Of a stretch of DNA of 64,000 nt, positions 28,251 to 37,296 are shown one piece after another (the first letter of the stretch is position 1; each line of letters opens with the position of its first letter). The notes below the pieces were generated by a model that was not told the DNA's origin, did no database searches, and saw nothing but the letters and a program-made list of their open reading frames with translations. Origin of the DNA: Gammaproteobacteria bacterium (GTDB lineage: Bacteria; Pseudomonadota; Gammaproteobacteria; Enterobacterales; Alteromonadaceae). The DNA lies in the NCBI GenBank assembly GCA_018222985.1, contig JAAEZG010000004.1, positions 62,001 to 126,000 on the forward strand, in the 5' to 3' direction. A program made the translations under genes and the position numbers.

Positions 28251-28366
28251 GATACCGGGCTTACTAGCTATCAAACTTCACAATTAATTAATGCTGAACG
28301 AAAGGGTCTACTGAGCCTTAAAAATAGTTGCGCCCGTTTTCAATAGGCGCAACCACTTTCTGTTGC

Positions 28367-28609
28367 TTACAAGTTTATCTTGTTAAACACGTTACGATAT
28401 CGCGCCATAAAATTATCTACGTTAAAGTAGACACCAACTGTATCAATTGGCGCGTTTACATAGTGCTTTTCAATTACTACAGCCCCATCGTTATCAAACA
28501 CCTCCATGATTGTTGAAAGCAGTATCTGCTGTTGACACTCATGTTCATTTGCTACCATTAGCAATATATCTTGCTCAATGTGGCAAGTTACTTCTTTTGA
28601 TTTATTCAT
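28367..28609 (-). CDS. small protein of unknown function
   Basis: 80 residues, starting at ATG 28609 with AAAGGA six bases upstream, which supports real translation. The sequence has no recognised domain or signal peptide. It lies alone on the minus strand between two Xre-type genes. Confidence comes only from the ribosome-binding site and the absence of competing genes. Confidence 0.4.
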   Translation of the reverse strand: MNKSKEVTCHIEQDILLMVANEHECQQQILLSTIMEVFDNDGAVVIEKHYVNAPIDTVGVYFNVDNFMARYRNVFNKINL

Positions 28610-28836
28610 AAACATTCCTTTAGCGGCCTAGTTAAATAGTGTGACGTAAATGCCGCGATTTACATTTCACATTCCTATTTATTAAAGTTGCACTTTAAAA
28701 TGCTCAGAATTAGTTTTACCGGTTCATTCCAGCAGGTGCCGTCCTTTAGTATTTGCCTGCTATATTTAAAGGTTGGGTGAAATCGTTGTTAGATTTTGCC
28801 AAAACCAGATAAATTAATGGGCTTAGGTACGGACCA

Positions 28837-29178
28837 ATGGCTACAAGTGCTTCACAGGGTGACGCGATTCTCTTGGCGCAACGGATGATTGAAATTGTTA
28901 AAGGGCGAGCGTCGTCGAATTTAGATATACCAGTGCATCGGGTGATATCCGCATTGAAGGCTTGCTTCAACGCTAATGTCTTTCATGAATTGCGGCAATA
29001 CATACCTATTGAAGTGCTGAGTAGTGCGTTAAATTTGACAAAACGAACTTTAAGGCAAAAAGCCAATGCTCATGTAATGCTAAGTTCAAGGCAATCCGAC
29101 ATGCTTCTTCACTTAGTTAGGACCTGGAGTATTTTACTAAGCTTCTTCGATAATGATCGTGAGTTGTTGCTAGCGTGA
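28837..29178 (+). CDS. truncated Xre-like helix-turn-helix protein lacking the toxin-binding domain
   Basis: 113 residues. The segment IPIEVLSSALNLTKRTLRQKANAHVMLSSRQSDMLLHL (in part) is the Xre-antitoxin DNA-binding region and aligns by eye with that of the gene at 27810. The protein stops at DRELLLA, just where the C-terminal MbcA/ParS-like domain should begin. No continuation was found in other frames downstream. It is either a remnant or a stand-alone repressor. Confidence 0.55.
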   Translation: MATSASQGDAILLAQRMIEIVKGRASSNLDIPVHRVISALKACFNANVFHELRQYIPIEVLSSALNLTKRTLRQKANAHVMLSSRQSDMLLHLVRTWSILLSFFDNDRELLLA

Positions 29179-29646
29179 TTGGATAATGAGGTAAGTGACT
29201 TAGATGGAGCAAAGCCTCGGTTACTTCTTGGTTCTACATATGGCTGTAAGGTGTTACTCGGTTCGAAAGCCCTGTAAATTATCGAAAAGCGTTAGGGATT
29301 TTGGCTTAAAACAGTCCAAGAAAAACGCCGCCCCCTCACTGGACCAATTTTACTCCGTTGGTAACAGAAGTTTAATAATGTCAAACAGAACTGTGGTCAG
29401 AGTCAATGAGTGCTTTGTTATGAACCCGGTTTGGGTACATCGCTTTGAGGCTGATGCAAGGTTTCAAACCTATTGTACTATTGCAAAATGAATGATAGTG
29501 AGGCGAAATAAGTAATATTGAGGTGCTTGAAGCTAGGTCATGTCTGTGGGCACTTACCTTTTCGGCGTGCTGAATCTCGCAGACAGCATTTAGGAGTTTG
29601 GTGCTATCTTATCGTTGATGGGATGGTTGACTTGTAGGGAAATGAT
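29179..29646. other. 468-bp region without a convincing gene
   Basis: A frame at 29204-29491 (95 codons) is open but has Lys/Ser/Cys-rich composition, no clear ribosome-binding site and no recognisable family. I treat it as non-coding or decayed. The sequence directly before 29647 presumably holds the promoter for the GAF/Panacea pair. Confidence 0.4.
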
Positions 29647-30621
29647 ATGTTCAAGAAGTTTGGGTTCAGTGGGGAGTCGGATTTTTTCTCACGACTAGGA
29701 GATCGGTTAAGTAAAGGAATATTTATTCTTTTGGCCGCCGCGGGCACAGTGCTCTTATCAATAGGAGGTGCTTTTGCAGGGAACTTCGATTTTTGCATAG
29801 GGTATACAGAGGCGAAAGGGTTTCTGTCGACGGTGCTTTTCCTAATTGCTAATCCATATACAGGACTGGGAGCCGGTGCGTTGTTTTTTATTGCGGGGGC
29901 TTATGGTACCTATCAGGACCAACACAAGCAGAATATAAGAATGAGTGAGCTTGAAGCTGAGAGAGAAAAATTGTTAGAGGCTGAAAGTGCACTGAACTCC
30001 TCTCAAGAAGAAGTCCAGGAAGCAACGTCCAAACTTATAGAAAAACATAATGAACTAGTTACCACTTTTCTCAAAGGAGCATTTAGACAGCTAAATATGG
30101 ACACTTATGCTCGTGTTTCGCTCTACTACGAGCATGACGAGGAATTCTACATTTTGGCTCGCTATTCGGCAAACCCAACTTACTCAAAGATACATAGGCA
30201 AAAATTCCCATTAAACCAGGGGGTTATAAGTATGGCGTGGCAACACAACAGCCATGAAGAATCAGAATGCCCCTCTGCGGCGGAGGACTTTGAAGAATAT
30301 AAAAAATATATGAATGTCACTTATCAATATGACGATGATAAAATAAGCAACTTAGCTATGAATAGTTGTAGATATTATGCCAAAGCAGTAATAGATGCAG
30401 ATGTCCACATAGGTGTTATAGTGTTTGAAAGTACGCAAACAACATTCCTAAATGAGGACATCAAACAACAGATAGATGACTACTGCAGGAACTATCAAGG
30501 ACAAATTTCTAAGTTTGTAAGAGATAGCTTGGGCTTTGATAGGGAAGTGACAATCAAACGTTCAGGTGCGCAACTTTCAGTAGAAGATGAATTTCTAGAG
30601 AGCGTTAAGGGGGGCTTATGA
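29647..30621 (+). CDS. membrane-anchored GAF-like sensor/effector, partner of a Panacea protein
   Basis: 324 residues. Two hydrophobic helices (about 25-47 and 60-92) are followed by a coiled coil (~97-140, SELEAEREKLLEAESALNSSQ) and a C-terminal alpha/beta domain (~145-300). That domain has the GAF-like run VSLYYEHDEEFYILARYSANP and a closing strand HIGVIVFEST. The stop codon overlaps the next gene's ATG (ATGA), so the pair is translationally coupled. No enzymatic motif is visible. Panacea-domain proteins often neutralise the toxin encoded beside them, and this membrane protein is the candidate toxin or sensor. Confidence 0.65.
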   Translation: MFKKFGFSGESDFFSRLGDRLSKGIFILLAAAGTVLLSIGGAFAGNFDFCIGYTEAKGFLSTVLFLIANPYTGLGAGALFFIAGAYGTYQDQHKQNIRMSELEAEREKLLEAESALNSSQEEVQEATSKLIEKHNELVTTFLKGAFRQLNMDTYARVSLYYEHDEEFYILARYSANPTYSKIHRQKFPLNQGVISMAWQHNSHEESECPSAAEDFEEYKKYMNVTYQYDDDKISNLAMNSCRYYAKAVIDADVHIGVIVFESTQTTFLNEDIKQQIDDYCRNYQGQISKFVRDSLGFDREVTIKRSGAQLSVEDEFLESVKGGL

Positions 30622-31091
30622 ATAAGTTGCAGAGTATCATTGCTTTCATTTGTTCAAATTACCCACATAAATCCGAGCTAACAAAAGCACGAGTAACAAA
30701 ACTCGTATACTTAGCAGATTGGTTTTCGTCGTTGCTTGATAAAAGACAGCTTACTGAGATTGATTGGGTCTTCAACCACTACGGGCCCTACGTAGATGAT
30801 GTGATCGACGCTGCATATAGATCGTCCAGTTTTAAAATCGAGCATCAATATACAATGTATGGAACCTCAAAGCATGTCTTGTCCTATACAGGTCATATCG
30901 ACGAGATTAAGTTGGATAGCAGAGATAAAGAAATTTTAAATGCAGTCATGAAAAAGACGCAAGCATTGTATTTCAATCAATTCGTTGATTACGTTTATTC
31001 GACGTACCCAGTAAAAACAAAAGAAAGATACTCAAGTCTAAACTTAGTTCAGCTAGCAAGAGAGTATGATGCGGCAAAAACTGCGCGATAA
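30618..31091 (+). CDS. Panacea (DUF4065/SocA-like) domain protein, putative antitoxin
   Basis: 157 residues. The N-terminal half carries the Panacea/SocA signature: LTKARVTKLVYLADWF, then RQLTEIDWVFNHYGPYVDDV. This is a hyper-versatile antitoxin domain known to neutralise many unrelated toxins. It overlaps the upstream membrane GAF gene by 4 nt. A strong terminator follows at 31231, closing a two-gene operon. Gene order (partner first, Panacea second) is compatible with a toxin-antitoxin module, but toxicity of the partner is an inference. Confidence 0.8.
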   Translation: MNKLQSIIAFICSNYPHKSELTKARVTKLVYLADWFSSLLDKRQLTEIDWVFNHYGPYVDDVIDAAYRSSSFKIEHQYTMYGTSKHVLSYTGHIDEIKLDSRDKEILNAVMKKTQALYFNQFVDYVYSTYPVKTKERYSSLNLVQLAREYDAAKTAR

Positions 31092-31230
31092 TAGTACTGT
31101 AATAGTCCCTTATTAAAACGGACACTCAATAATTAGATTTCCTGTGCGTTGTGCGGCGCTATTTTTTTTGCGATACTGCGTTTGAGGATTTGAACACCAC
31201 GACGGGAAAACTAACCACGCTCTTGTCACG

Positions 31231-31262
31231 AAAGCCATCAAAAAGTTTGATGGCTTTTTTTA
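31231..31262 (+). terminator. rho-independent terminator after the GAF/Panacea operon
   Basis: A 12-bp perfect stem AAAGCCATCAAA / TTTGATGGCTTT with a 3-nt loop, followed by a T run. It lies 140 nt downstream of the Panacea stop codon. Confidence 0.9.
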
Positions 31263-31370
31263 TACACTTTATCCAATGGTTATGGTGAAGTAATTATCAA
31301 GAATTAGTGTGCATCGGTTATCTTCAACACGAACTGTGCACTCGACGCTTGGTATGTGCTGGCTGAGACC

Positions 31371-31766
31371 TTAAAGGACGTTTTTGGTGGACCATCCCCT
31401 TTCATCAGTGTTTATTTCAGAATGCTCAATTAGATAAAAATTCAATATGCACCCAAATGGAGTGCGAGGTACATCCAGTAGCGTCAAGTATCCTTTTGTA
31501 TACATGAATCTAATATAATCGATTATGTCTCGACCGTATTTCGGCACTCTCATTCTCTGACCATCCATGAGATATTTTGCTTTAGGCAACATTTCGCTAA
31601 ACATCTTTTCGCGTTCATCGTTACTATTGAATGAGTCGTCGGGCTTCTCAGTTACTGAAACGCTAGAAAGATATCGATGTTTATTTTCGACAGAAGGTCT
31701 AGGTGAAATGCGTTGACAACTAAACACGGCACCATCGCCATCGAACGCAATTTTATAGATACTCAT
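31371..31766 (-). CDS. hypothetical protein, 131 aa
   Basis: No family recognised. The N-terminus (SIYKIAFDGDGAVFSCQR) and the rest are soluble-looking, mixed alpha/beta and without Cys clusters. The ribosome-binding site AGGAG lies a few bases before ATG 31766, supporting expression. The gene is isolated on the minus strand and diverges from the zinc-binding protein gene at 32002. Confidence 0.5.
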   Translation of the reverse strand: MSIYKIAFDGDGAVFSCQRISPRPSVENKHRYLSSVSVTEKPDDSFNSNDEREKMFSEMLPKAKYLMDGQRMRVPKYGRDIIDYIRFMYTKGYLTLLDVPRTPFGCILNFYLIEHSEINTDERGWSTKNVL

Positions 31767-32001
31767 GATACTTCTCCTATTAGTGATATAGTTTCTGTTA
31801 AATCAGCTAAGTTAAATTGGCATCACGACAGTCAGGACAGCAAGTCGAGAATCAACGAGAGCTTCAGCGCGCGAGGTAGATGGGAAATTGTTTAGTTAAC
31901 GTCGAAGACGCCAATTGTAAGTTTGTGGTAGAGGTTTTTAACTAGAACTAATTCACAGTCGCCCACTTGGTAAACTGACTTAAACAAAATGAGGAACCCC
32001 A

Positions 32002-33117
32002 ATGCCATTGACAGGATATTCACGAAGCGAAGGAAAAGAGCTCGATGTAGGTCAAGTTCTAAGTCTTTTATCTAATCGGAATGGCCACAGCGACTTACAA
32101 GAAAATATAGAAATATCAGCCGAGTCGAGAGCGTTTATACGACGCGACATCGAATGTCCATGTTGCTTTGTTACTGGTGCAGAAATTGTTCAACCGGGAG
32201 TATCGAAAACGTCTAGAAAAATAATAAGGCAGGGATATTTTAGGTTTGCTACTCCAGGGCATAGACCTGAATGTGATTACTTCAAAAACGACTCCTCAAG
32301 TTATGTTCCCGAAAACCTTATTGCGTTTGGCTCTGAGCGCTCCAATATAACTCGTGAAATTCGAGCACTTGTTTGCAAAGGAATACAATCTGGATTATTT
32401 AGCCAGAAATCAATCAGAGACATGCGTGAATGGTTCTTTCATATGAAAATGGGCGCCTCCCTTGATGTAAAACTTGATCCGCGTCTTCCGGGTTGGTTGT
32501 ATAATTTGCGCATCACAGCAGTGTTTTACGGGAATTCGGATCAGGTACCTTTGTCGGCGACAATCGTCAAGTTGCCCGGCTTTGATTGGACATCAGCTGC
32601 GCAAAAGATCTTAACAAAACGTCATATACATGCTTTGGAAAAATCTTTTCAACAAAAACTCTGGCTCGACGGCAGCCTTGTAACCCGTGTAGAAGTTCTG
32701 GCAAAGCGTTACAATGGCGAGAATGTTTTCGATCCAACGTCGCTTCGTTCCGAGTATGATCAAGCTCTTCAACTCGGACAATTCATCACTAGTAATTACG
32801 CACCGTTGAAACCTAGAACTAAAAAGAGTAGCGACAAGCTTGAAGTCTGCGTGCTTGCATTTTCGGCTCTGCTCTTATTTGTTGGAGATTGGGATCTTGG
32901 TAGAGCAGCAAATCTTTTTGCATCAATCTCGAGCCTTCCAGATGATTTCGATCCGGATCTTGGCAATGTTATGGGGTTGAATCCCTTTCATGACTTTAGA
33001 GCATGGGATATGTTGAAAAAACTTCAAGATAGTGGCTTAACGGTTCCAGATGAACCTTCTCCGAAAATTGAGTTTGAGCAAATTGAGTCGGATTTGCGTG
33101 AACAGTTTCGAAGTTGA
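32002..33117 (+). CDS. hypothetical protein with CoiA-like N-terminal zinc motif
   Basis: 371 residues. Near residues 51-95 it has the ligand pattern ECPCC ... GHRPEC, resembling the zinc-finger-like N-terminus of competence CoiA-like and DUF-type nuclease proteins. I see no nuclease motif in the remainder. The C-terminal part (SDKLEVCVLAFSALLLFVGDWDLG) is helical. GAGG lies upstream of ATG 32002. An Xre/ParS-type antitoxin gene follows after 105 nt on the same strand, so the two could form a pair in which this protein is the partner. That is an inference from position alone. Confidence 0.5.
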   Translation: MPLTGYSRSEGKELDVGQVLSLLSNRNGHSDLQENIEISAESRAFIRRDIECPCCFVTGAEIVQPGVSKTSRKIIRQGYFRFATPGHRPECDYFKNDSSSYVPENLIAFGSERSNITREIRALVCKGIQSGLFSQKSIRDMREWFFHMKMGASLDVKLDPRLPGWLYNLRITAVFYGNSDQVPLSATIVKLPGFDWTSAAQKILTKRHIHALEKSFQQKLWLDGSLVTRVEVLAKRYNGENVFDPTSLRSEYDQALQLGQFITSNYAPLKPRTKKSSDKLEVCVLAFSALLLFVGDWDLGRAANLFASISSLPDDFDPDLGNVMGLNPFHDFRAWDMLKKLQDSGLTVPDEPSPKIEFEQIESDLREQFRS

Positions 33118-33222
33118 TTTTCGTCGCACTTGTGAGCGTATAAATGGAAACTACTTTCAGTAAAAGTATTATCGATGATCAGCTCTGCAGCATTACTTAT
33201 TAGGTTATGGAGAAGCAAACGC

Positions 33223-33639
33223 ATGCAGCAACAACTATTAACATTTGACCCTACTCAATTTCGCGCAGCCCATGACCAAGCGACACTCGACAACGATAAT
33301 GTGGGGTTCAAGGCTGCAGTTAATATCCTGGAGTCATGGAAAATTACTGATGCCGAAAAAGCAATCGTTCTAGGTGATATCTCCAGCGCGACGTTTCGTA
33401 GAATTAAAGGCGGCAGCTTGGTTCGAAAACTTACGATAGACCGCCGTACTCGGGTTTCGTTAATTTTAGGTATTCATAAGGCTTTAAGAACGATGTTTAT
33501 TCAGGACAAGCATCGGCTAGAATGGGTCAACAACAAAAACTCAGCCTTCAACGAGCATTCGCCCAAAGAGCTGATGCTTTCGGGAGCGCTGATCGGTTTA
33601 CATGAGATCCGCCACTATTTAGATTCCACACTAGTTTGA
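33223..33639 (+). CDS. Xre/MbcA/ParS-type antitoxin-like protein
   Basis: 138 residues from ATG 33223, chosen because GGAG precedes it; an upstream in-frame ATG at 33175 adds an unrelated extension. The C-terminus NKNSAFNEHSPKELMLSG, followed by GLHEIRHYLDS, is the diagnostic MbcA/ParS (DUF2384) toxin-binding motif, and an Xre-like HTH precedes it. No RES toxin is adjacent. The only same-strand neighbour is the 371-aa CoiA-like protein. The last 25 nt overlap the convergent membrane protein gene. Confidence 0.75.
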   Translation: MQQQLLTFDPTQFRAAHDQATLDNDNVGFKAAVNILESWKITDAEKAIVLGDISSATFRRIKGGSLVRKLTIDRRTRVSLILGIHKALRTMFIQDKHRLEWVNNKNSAFNEHSPKELMLSGALIGLHEIRHYLDSTLV

Positions 33640-34298
33640 AAATTTTCTTTTATATTTCGTAGTCGAACCAAGCTAAGCATGCCGGCCATGACAACCATTA
33701 TTGATAGCAGTGCTGCGATAGTCGGTACCAGCAACTTCAAGCTCATTTCAGCTGGAGAATCAAAATTTGATGTGCCCAAGAATTTTTGGTAAACCATGCC
33801 CATTGTGATAATTGCTGTGCTTAGACCTAACACTGCACTCATTCGAGCTACTAATTTTTGTCGATACTCATACTCTACAGCTTTCTCATCGGCATCTTCG
33901 CTCATGGAATTCAGTCCTGAACTGGCTTCTTTGATTAAGTGAGATAATGTATCGCAATATGATTTTTTAGTCTCCGAAGAAATAAAGCTAGAATCCATGA
34001 TTTCTTTTATCAGCTCTTCAGCTATATGCTTAGTATGATAGACGTCTTCACGTCGAACTTTATATTTACGAGACGTTGAATTAGCTAATGCAGTTAGTAC
34101 ATCGTTGTCCGGAATATGTCCCTCTGAAATTCCAGGTCGCACTGCATAAATAATTTCTCGGTTTACTGCAGCAACTTTCTGCATATATTCGCGATTATCT
34201 TTTTTATTAAACAAATATCGTGTTATCGCAGTCACGATCAGTCCACTTAACACACCTCCGACTATGCCTACAATCCAAGGGTTGCTGAATAAGCCCAT
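33615..34298 (-). CDS. hypothetical membrane protein, three transmembrane segments
   Basis: 227 residues. One N-terminal helix (PWIVGIVGGVLSGLIVTAI) precedes a soluble, helical central region (~30-140). A C-terminal pair of helices follows (about 150-170, AVLGLSTAIITMGMVYQ, and 187-210, LVPTIAALLSIMVVMAGML). No domain is recognised. Membrane proteins with a single N-terminal anchor and a C-terminal helical hairpin are common in accessory islands, including defence effectors, but nothing specific supports that here. It is on the minus strand, downstream of the PhoD/lipoprotein operon after a 160-bp gap. Confidence 0.55.
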   Translation of the reverse strand: MGLFSNPWIVGIVGGVLSGLIVTAITRYLFNKKDNREYMQKVAAVNREIIYAVRPGISEGHIPDNDVLTALANSTSRKYKVRREDVYHTKHIAEELIKEIMDSSFISSETKKSYCDTLSHLIKEASSGLNSMSEDADEKAVEYEYRQKLVARMSAVLGLSTAIITMGMVYQKFLGTSNFDSPAEMSLKLLVPTIAALLSIMVVMAGMLSLVRLRNIKENFQTSVESK

Positions 34299-34458
34299 AA
34301 CGCACTGTTCCTTGACGTTATTGTTAAAAATAAATTGCGTACTGATGTTGAAATACTATTCTAGTTCGAAGATCCCAAAATATATTCCTTTTAGGTCATC
34401 GTTCTTCACCCACGAAATAAGAAGGTCACAAATTATTAAGTCTATTTAACGATAGGCG

Positions 34459-34713
34459 CTAGGTCAAAATCTCTAATGCTCTCTTCACTGCTTCTGAAGC
34501 CGTACTTACGTTTTCAATAAAAACGGCACGTTTTGCATTTTTGCTAGTAGCTTTTTGTACCTTACTGATTAGCCGTTGAAGCTCTTCTTGATCTACTCTG
34601 CTTGGCAGGATGTTTGCAATTTCATGTTTACTCAAAACTTCAAGGCGTTCAACCGCATGATTTAATTCAGCATCAGTCGCTCGTGCTTCATCACTCAAAT
34701 CATATTTTCCCAT
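34459..34713 (-). CDS. small helical protein, third gene of the PhoD/lipoprotein operon
   Basis: 84 residues from ATG 34713 (GAGG upstream); the frame extends to 34737, but the upstream Met has no better site. It is charged and helical (ELNHAVERLEVLSKHEIANI), with no signal peptide and no recognised domain. Its frame begins about 40 nt after the lipoprotein gene ends, so it is probably co-transcribed. It could be cytosolic, unlike its exported neighbour. Confidence 0.5.
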   Translation of the reverse strand: MGKYDLSDEARATDAELNHAVERLEVLSKHEIANILPSRVDQEELQRLISKVQKATSKNAKRAVFIENVSTASEAVKRALEILT

Positions 34714-34753
34714 AATAAGAAACCTCAAAAATGTCACTAATTGGTTGGCAATA

Positions 34754-35494
34754 CTAATTTAACGACTCAATCATTTCTAAAAACTTTTCAATGGCTTTAT
34801 CGGCATCGTCAGACTCTAGCGCATTAGTTAATTTTTCCGTGTTACTGACGATTTTATCTATGGTGTCCTCTACTTCTTTCAAGTCAGCAATCTTCGCCAC
34901 GAGTTGGTCTTGTTTCTCTTTCAAATCAACAGCCGAGGATAAGTATGCTTTAATAGTGGATTGTGAGTACTGAAGTTCATTGAACGCCTGATTAACGGTT
35001 GATTTAACAAATCTTTCTTGCTCATTAACTGGGTCTAGCAGCTCTTTCCGTTTCTTGCTGATTTGACTTTGAGCCTCTTTAGACCACTCAATTAGGACTT
35101 GACCTAATTTTCCAGTTTCTATATCAATCGCATTCTTAACTCCCTTGAGGACGATCGCTTTCTGAGCGTCCTGTAAATTATTGCCTTTCCACTGAACAGT
35201 TATGTCATCTACCGATATCGAGCTTGTCAAATATGCTTCATCCAAATCAGCTCTGAAAGCTTTATTGTTGACTGCTTTTGCTAAAAATGTCGGGGCCCAT
35301 TTGTCGTCTATGAATCGATTTACATCATCTCGGAGCTTTCCATAATACAGCTCGATAAATTTTAAATGGGATTTCTGCAGCTCTGATGTCTGATACTCTG
35401 TTATTTCAGATAGCTCTACCGTTTCCTTGGGTACCGAAATGCAACCGCTTAAGGTCACGATAGCAAACGAAATCACGAACAAGATTTTAGTCAT
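34754..35494 (-). CDS. helical lipoprotein, second gene of the PhoD operon
   Basis: 246 residues with a signal peptide and lipobox (VTLSGCIS, Cys at residue 18). The mature protein is mostly long helices with heptad-like spacing (YLSSAVDLKEKQDQLVAKI) that predict a coiled coil facing the periplasm. No family is recognised. It starts 28 nt after the PhoD-like gene stops, so the two are in one operon and may act together at the envelope. Confidence 0.6.
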   Translation of the reverse strand: MTKILFVISFAIVTLSGCISVPKETVELSEITEYQTSELQKSHLKFIELYYGKLRDDVNRFIDDKWAPTFLAKAVNNKAFRADLDEAYLTSSISVDDITVQWKGNNLQDAQKAIVLKGVKNAIDIETGKLGQVLIEWSKEAQSQISKKRKELLDPVNEQERFVKSTVNQAFNELQYSQSTIKAYLSSAVDLKEKQDQLVAKIADLKEVEDTIDKIVSNTEKLTNALESDDADKAIEKFLEMIESLN

Positions 35495-35522
35495 TTTAAT
35501 CTCTCAACTATTTTAAACCCAA

Positions 35523-36998
35523 CTACTGAAGCGGGTAGGAAGGTTTGTCTTTACCCTCACAAATCCAGTTGACCCAAAGCTTTTTATCCGAACCCTCTAG
35601 GAGAGTTACAAAGTTTCTGGCTCGTATATATTTATTTGAACCATGAGGTTTGAGCATGTCGGCCGTAATCGCACGAGTTTCATCAAGATATTCCAAATCA
35701 TCGTTTGTCACCGCCAATATGCCTAGCCACTGGAGGTATGTGGGTGCCGGATGAATAATTCCAGAGGAAACGATCTGATGAATGTTAATGACGTTGTCAG
35801 AACTAGAATCTCTAATTATTCCCAGACAGCCGACATGCACATCCCCTGACAGCAGTACAGTTTTTCCTTTGCGTCGTCGTGCATTTTTTAGTAGGCGCAT
35901 AATAAGTCTTAAACGCTCTCCTTCGTGCTCCTTTGCTCGCCAGTGGTCTTTAAGATCGTCTGTAAGCTCTTCTTCCCATGGTGTAGAGTCGACAACGCTT
36001 TCTGCAAAGGAAAAATCGCGGTAGACCACGGGGACGGCTGTTAGCACGAGTAAATCTCCTTGGTCACAAGTTTTATCAAGATAACGCATAATGTCCGACC
36101 ACTGCGTTTCGCTCATAACTCGCGTAAGGGAGCGTTCAGATCGATTGTCTAATGCAAGAATGTTGTAACCTCTAAATTTGATAGCCTGCGAAAAATGTCC
36201 ATTCGGTGTTGTTCGTAATAATGCCCCATTATTAGACCCACGAATTTGAAGCAGCTCGAAGTGTTTTTTTGCGGATGCGAAAATTGCTTTGTAGACTTCA
36301 CAATTTTGAAGATCGTCAGGATAACTCCCCCAACCGTCAAAAATATCGTGGTCGTCCCACATCATAATTGAAGGAATAGATGCGAGCATGGTAGCAATTG
36401 GCTCTTTGTTCCAGCGCTCGACATACAGCTTACTGAAAAACTGATCGATCTGAGTAGTCATGGTTTGGTTTGCTTTACGTTTTATTTTTTCTGTACGTTC
36501 TAATTCATTCCAAGCCTTTAGAGAAGTGAGTTGAGTCCAGATCGAATCGGCATAGACCTGGTCGCCACCTAAAAGTAGAAGAGAAAACGGACTATTTGCG
36601 TGCTCGTCCTTCAAGTCTGTCCATAATTTGTAAGGCTGCTCGGTTGTCGATAGCATTTTGTAATCCGAAAAACCATTACATGAAGCATAAGCGAACTTGG
36701 GTTTTTCATTTGCACCAGGAACATAAAATTCCCAGTTGCTTATGCCTAGTTGATCACTGAGCACACTGCCTTGGCTGGAAATTGAATAAGCTACGCTTGT
36801 CGACTCGTCAAATTCTAAGCTCAAAGTCGCTTTCCAAACGATTCCAGAATAGATTGTACCAATCAAGGATGCATCAACCGATTCACCATTGCACTGAACC
36901 GAAGGTTGAATTATTGATTCGTCAGTAATAAATACAACAGTGTATAAACGTTCAGATTCAATACCTAAAATTGGACCAAGAATTAGCTTATCTGGCAT
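35523..36998 (-). CDS. PhoD-like metallophosphoesterase
   Basis: 491 residues of the PhoD/alkaline phosphatase D-like metallophosphatase fold. Metal-binding motifs visible in order: ASCNG (residue ~110), LLGGDQVYAD (~145), MMWDDHDIFDGWG (~215) and the late LLSGDVHVGCLG (~375). Unlike classic PhoD there is no Tat or Sec signal peptide at the N-terminus, so the protein is probably cytosolic. PhoD relatives hydrolyse phosphodiesters, including lipids and nucleotides; the substrate here is unknown. It is the first gene of a three-gene minus-strand operon with a lipoprotein and a small helical protein. Confidence 0.8.
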   Translation of the reverse strand: MPDKLILGPILGIESERLYTVVFITDESIIQPSVQCNGESVDASLIGTIYSGIVWKATLSLEFDESTSVAYSISSQGSVLSDQLGISNWEFYVPGANEKPKFAYASCNGFSDYKMLSTTEQPYKLWTDLKDEHANSPFSLLLLGGDQVYADSIWTQLTSLKAWNELERTEKIKRKANQTMTTQIDQFFSKLYVERWNKEPIATMLASIPSIMMWDDHDIFDGWGSYPDDLQNCEVYKAIFASAKKHFELLQIRGSNNGALLRTTPNGHFSQAIKFRGYNILALDNRSERSLTRVMSETQWSDIMRYLDKTCDQGDLLVLTAVPVVYRDFSFAESVVDSTPWEEELTDDLKDHWRAKEHEGERLRLIMRLLKNARRRKGKTVLLSGDVHVGCLGIIRDSSSDNVINIHQIVSSGIIHPAPTYLQWLGILAVTNDDLEYLDETRAITADMLKPHGSNKYIRARNFVTLLEGSDKKLWVNWICEGKDKPSYPLQ

Positions 36999-37296
36999 TT
37001 CACGATACCTGTAAAAATATGTTTAAAAGGAAAGTTGAAATCTCTTTTGAAGTGCTCGAACTAAGTTGTCGAGTAATTACTCGACCGTGATTTAGAGTAT
37101 TCGATATTCAAAAACTGCTTCCGACTTCAATGTGCTGTTAAATTTAAGTTAGCATTCTATTTATAAAATGCAACAACTCTAGGCTTGGATACATCCGTGC
37201 TGAGGTATCAATGAATTAATTTGCTATAACCTAGTTTTGGATTTAACTATTTGAATGACTTATCTGTCGAACATTTTGCATTGAAACGGGGTTCCT

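Noticed and set aside
29204..29491. 95-codon open frame in the gap before the GAF/Panacea pair
   Set aside because: Odd composition, no ribosome-binding site, no recognisable domain; treated as non-coding.
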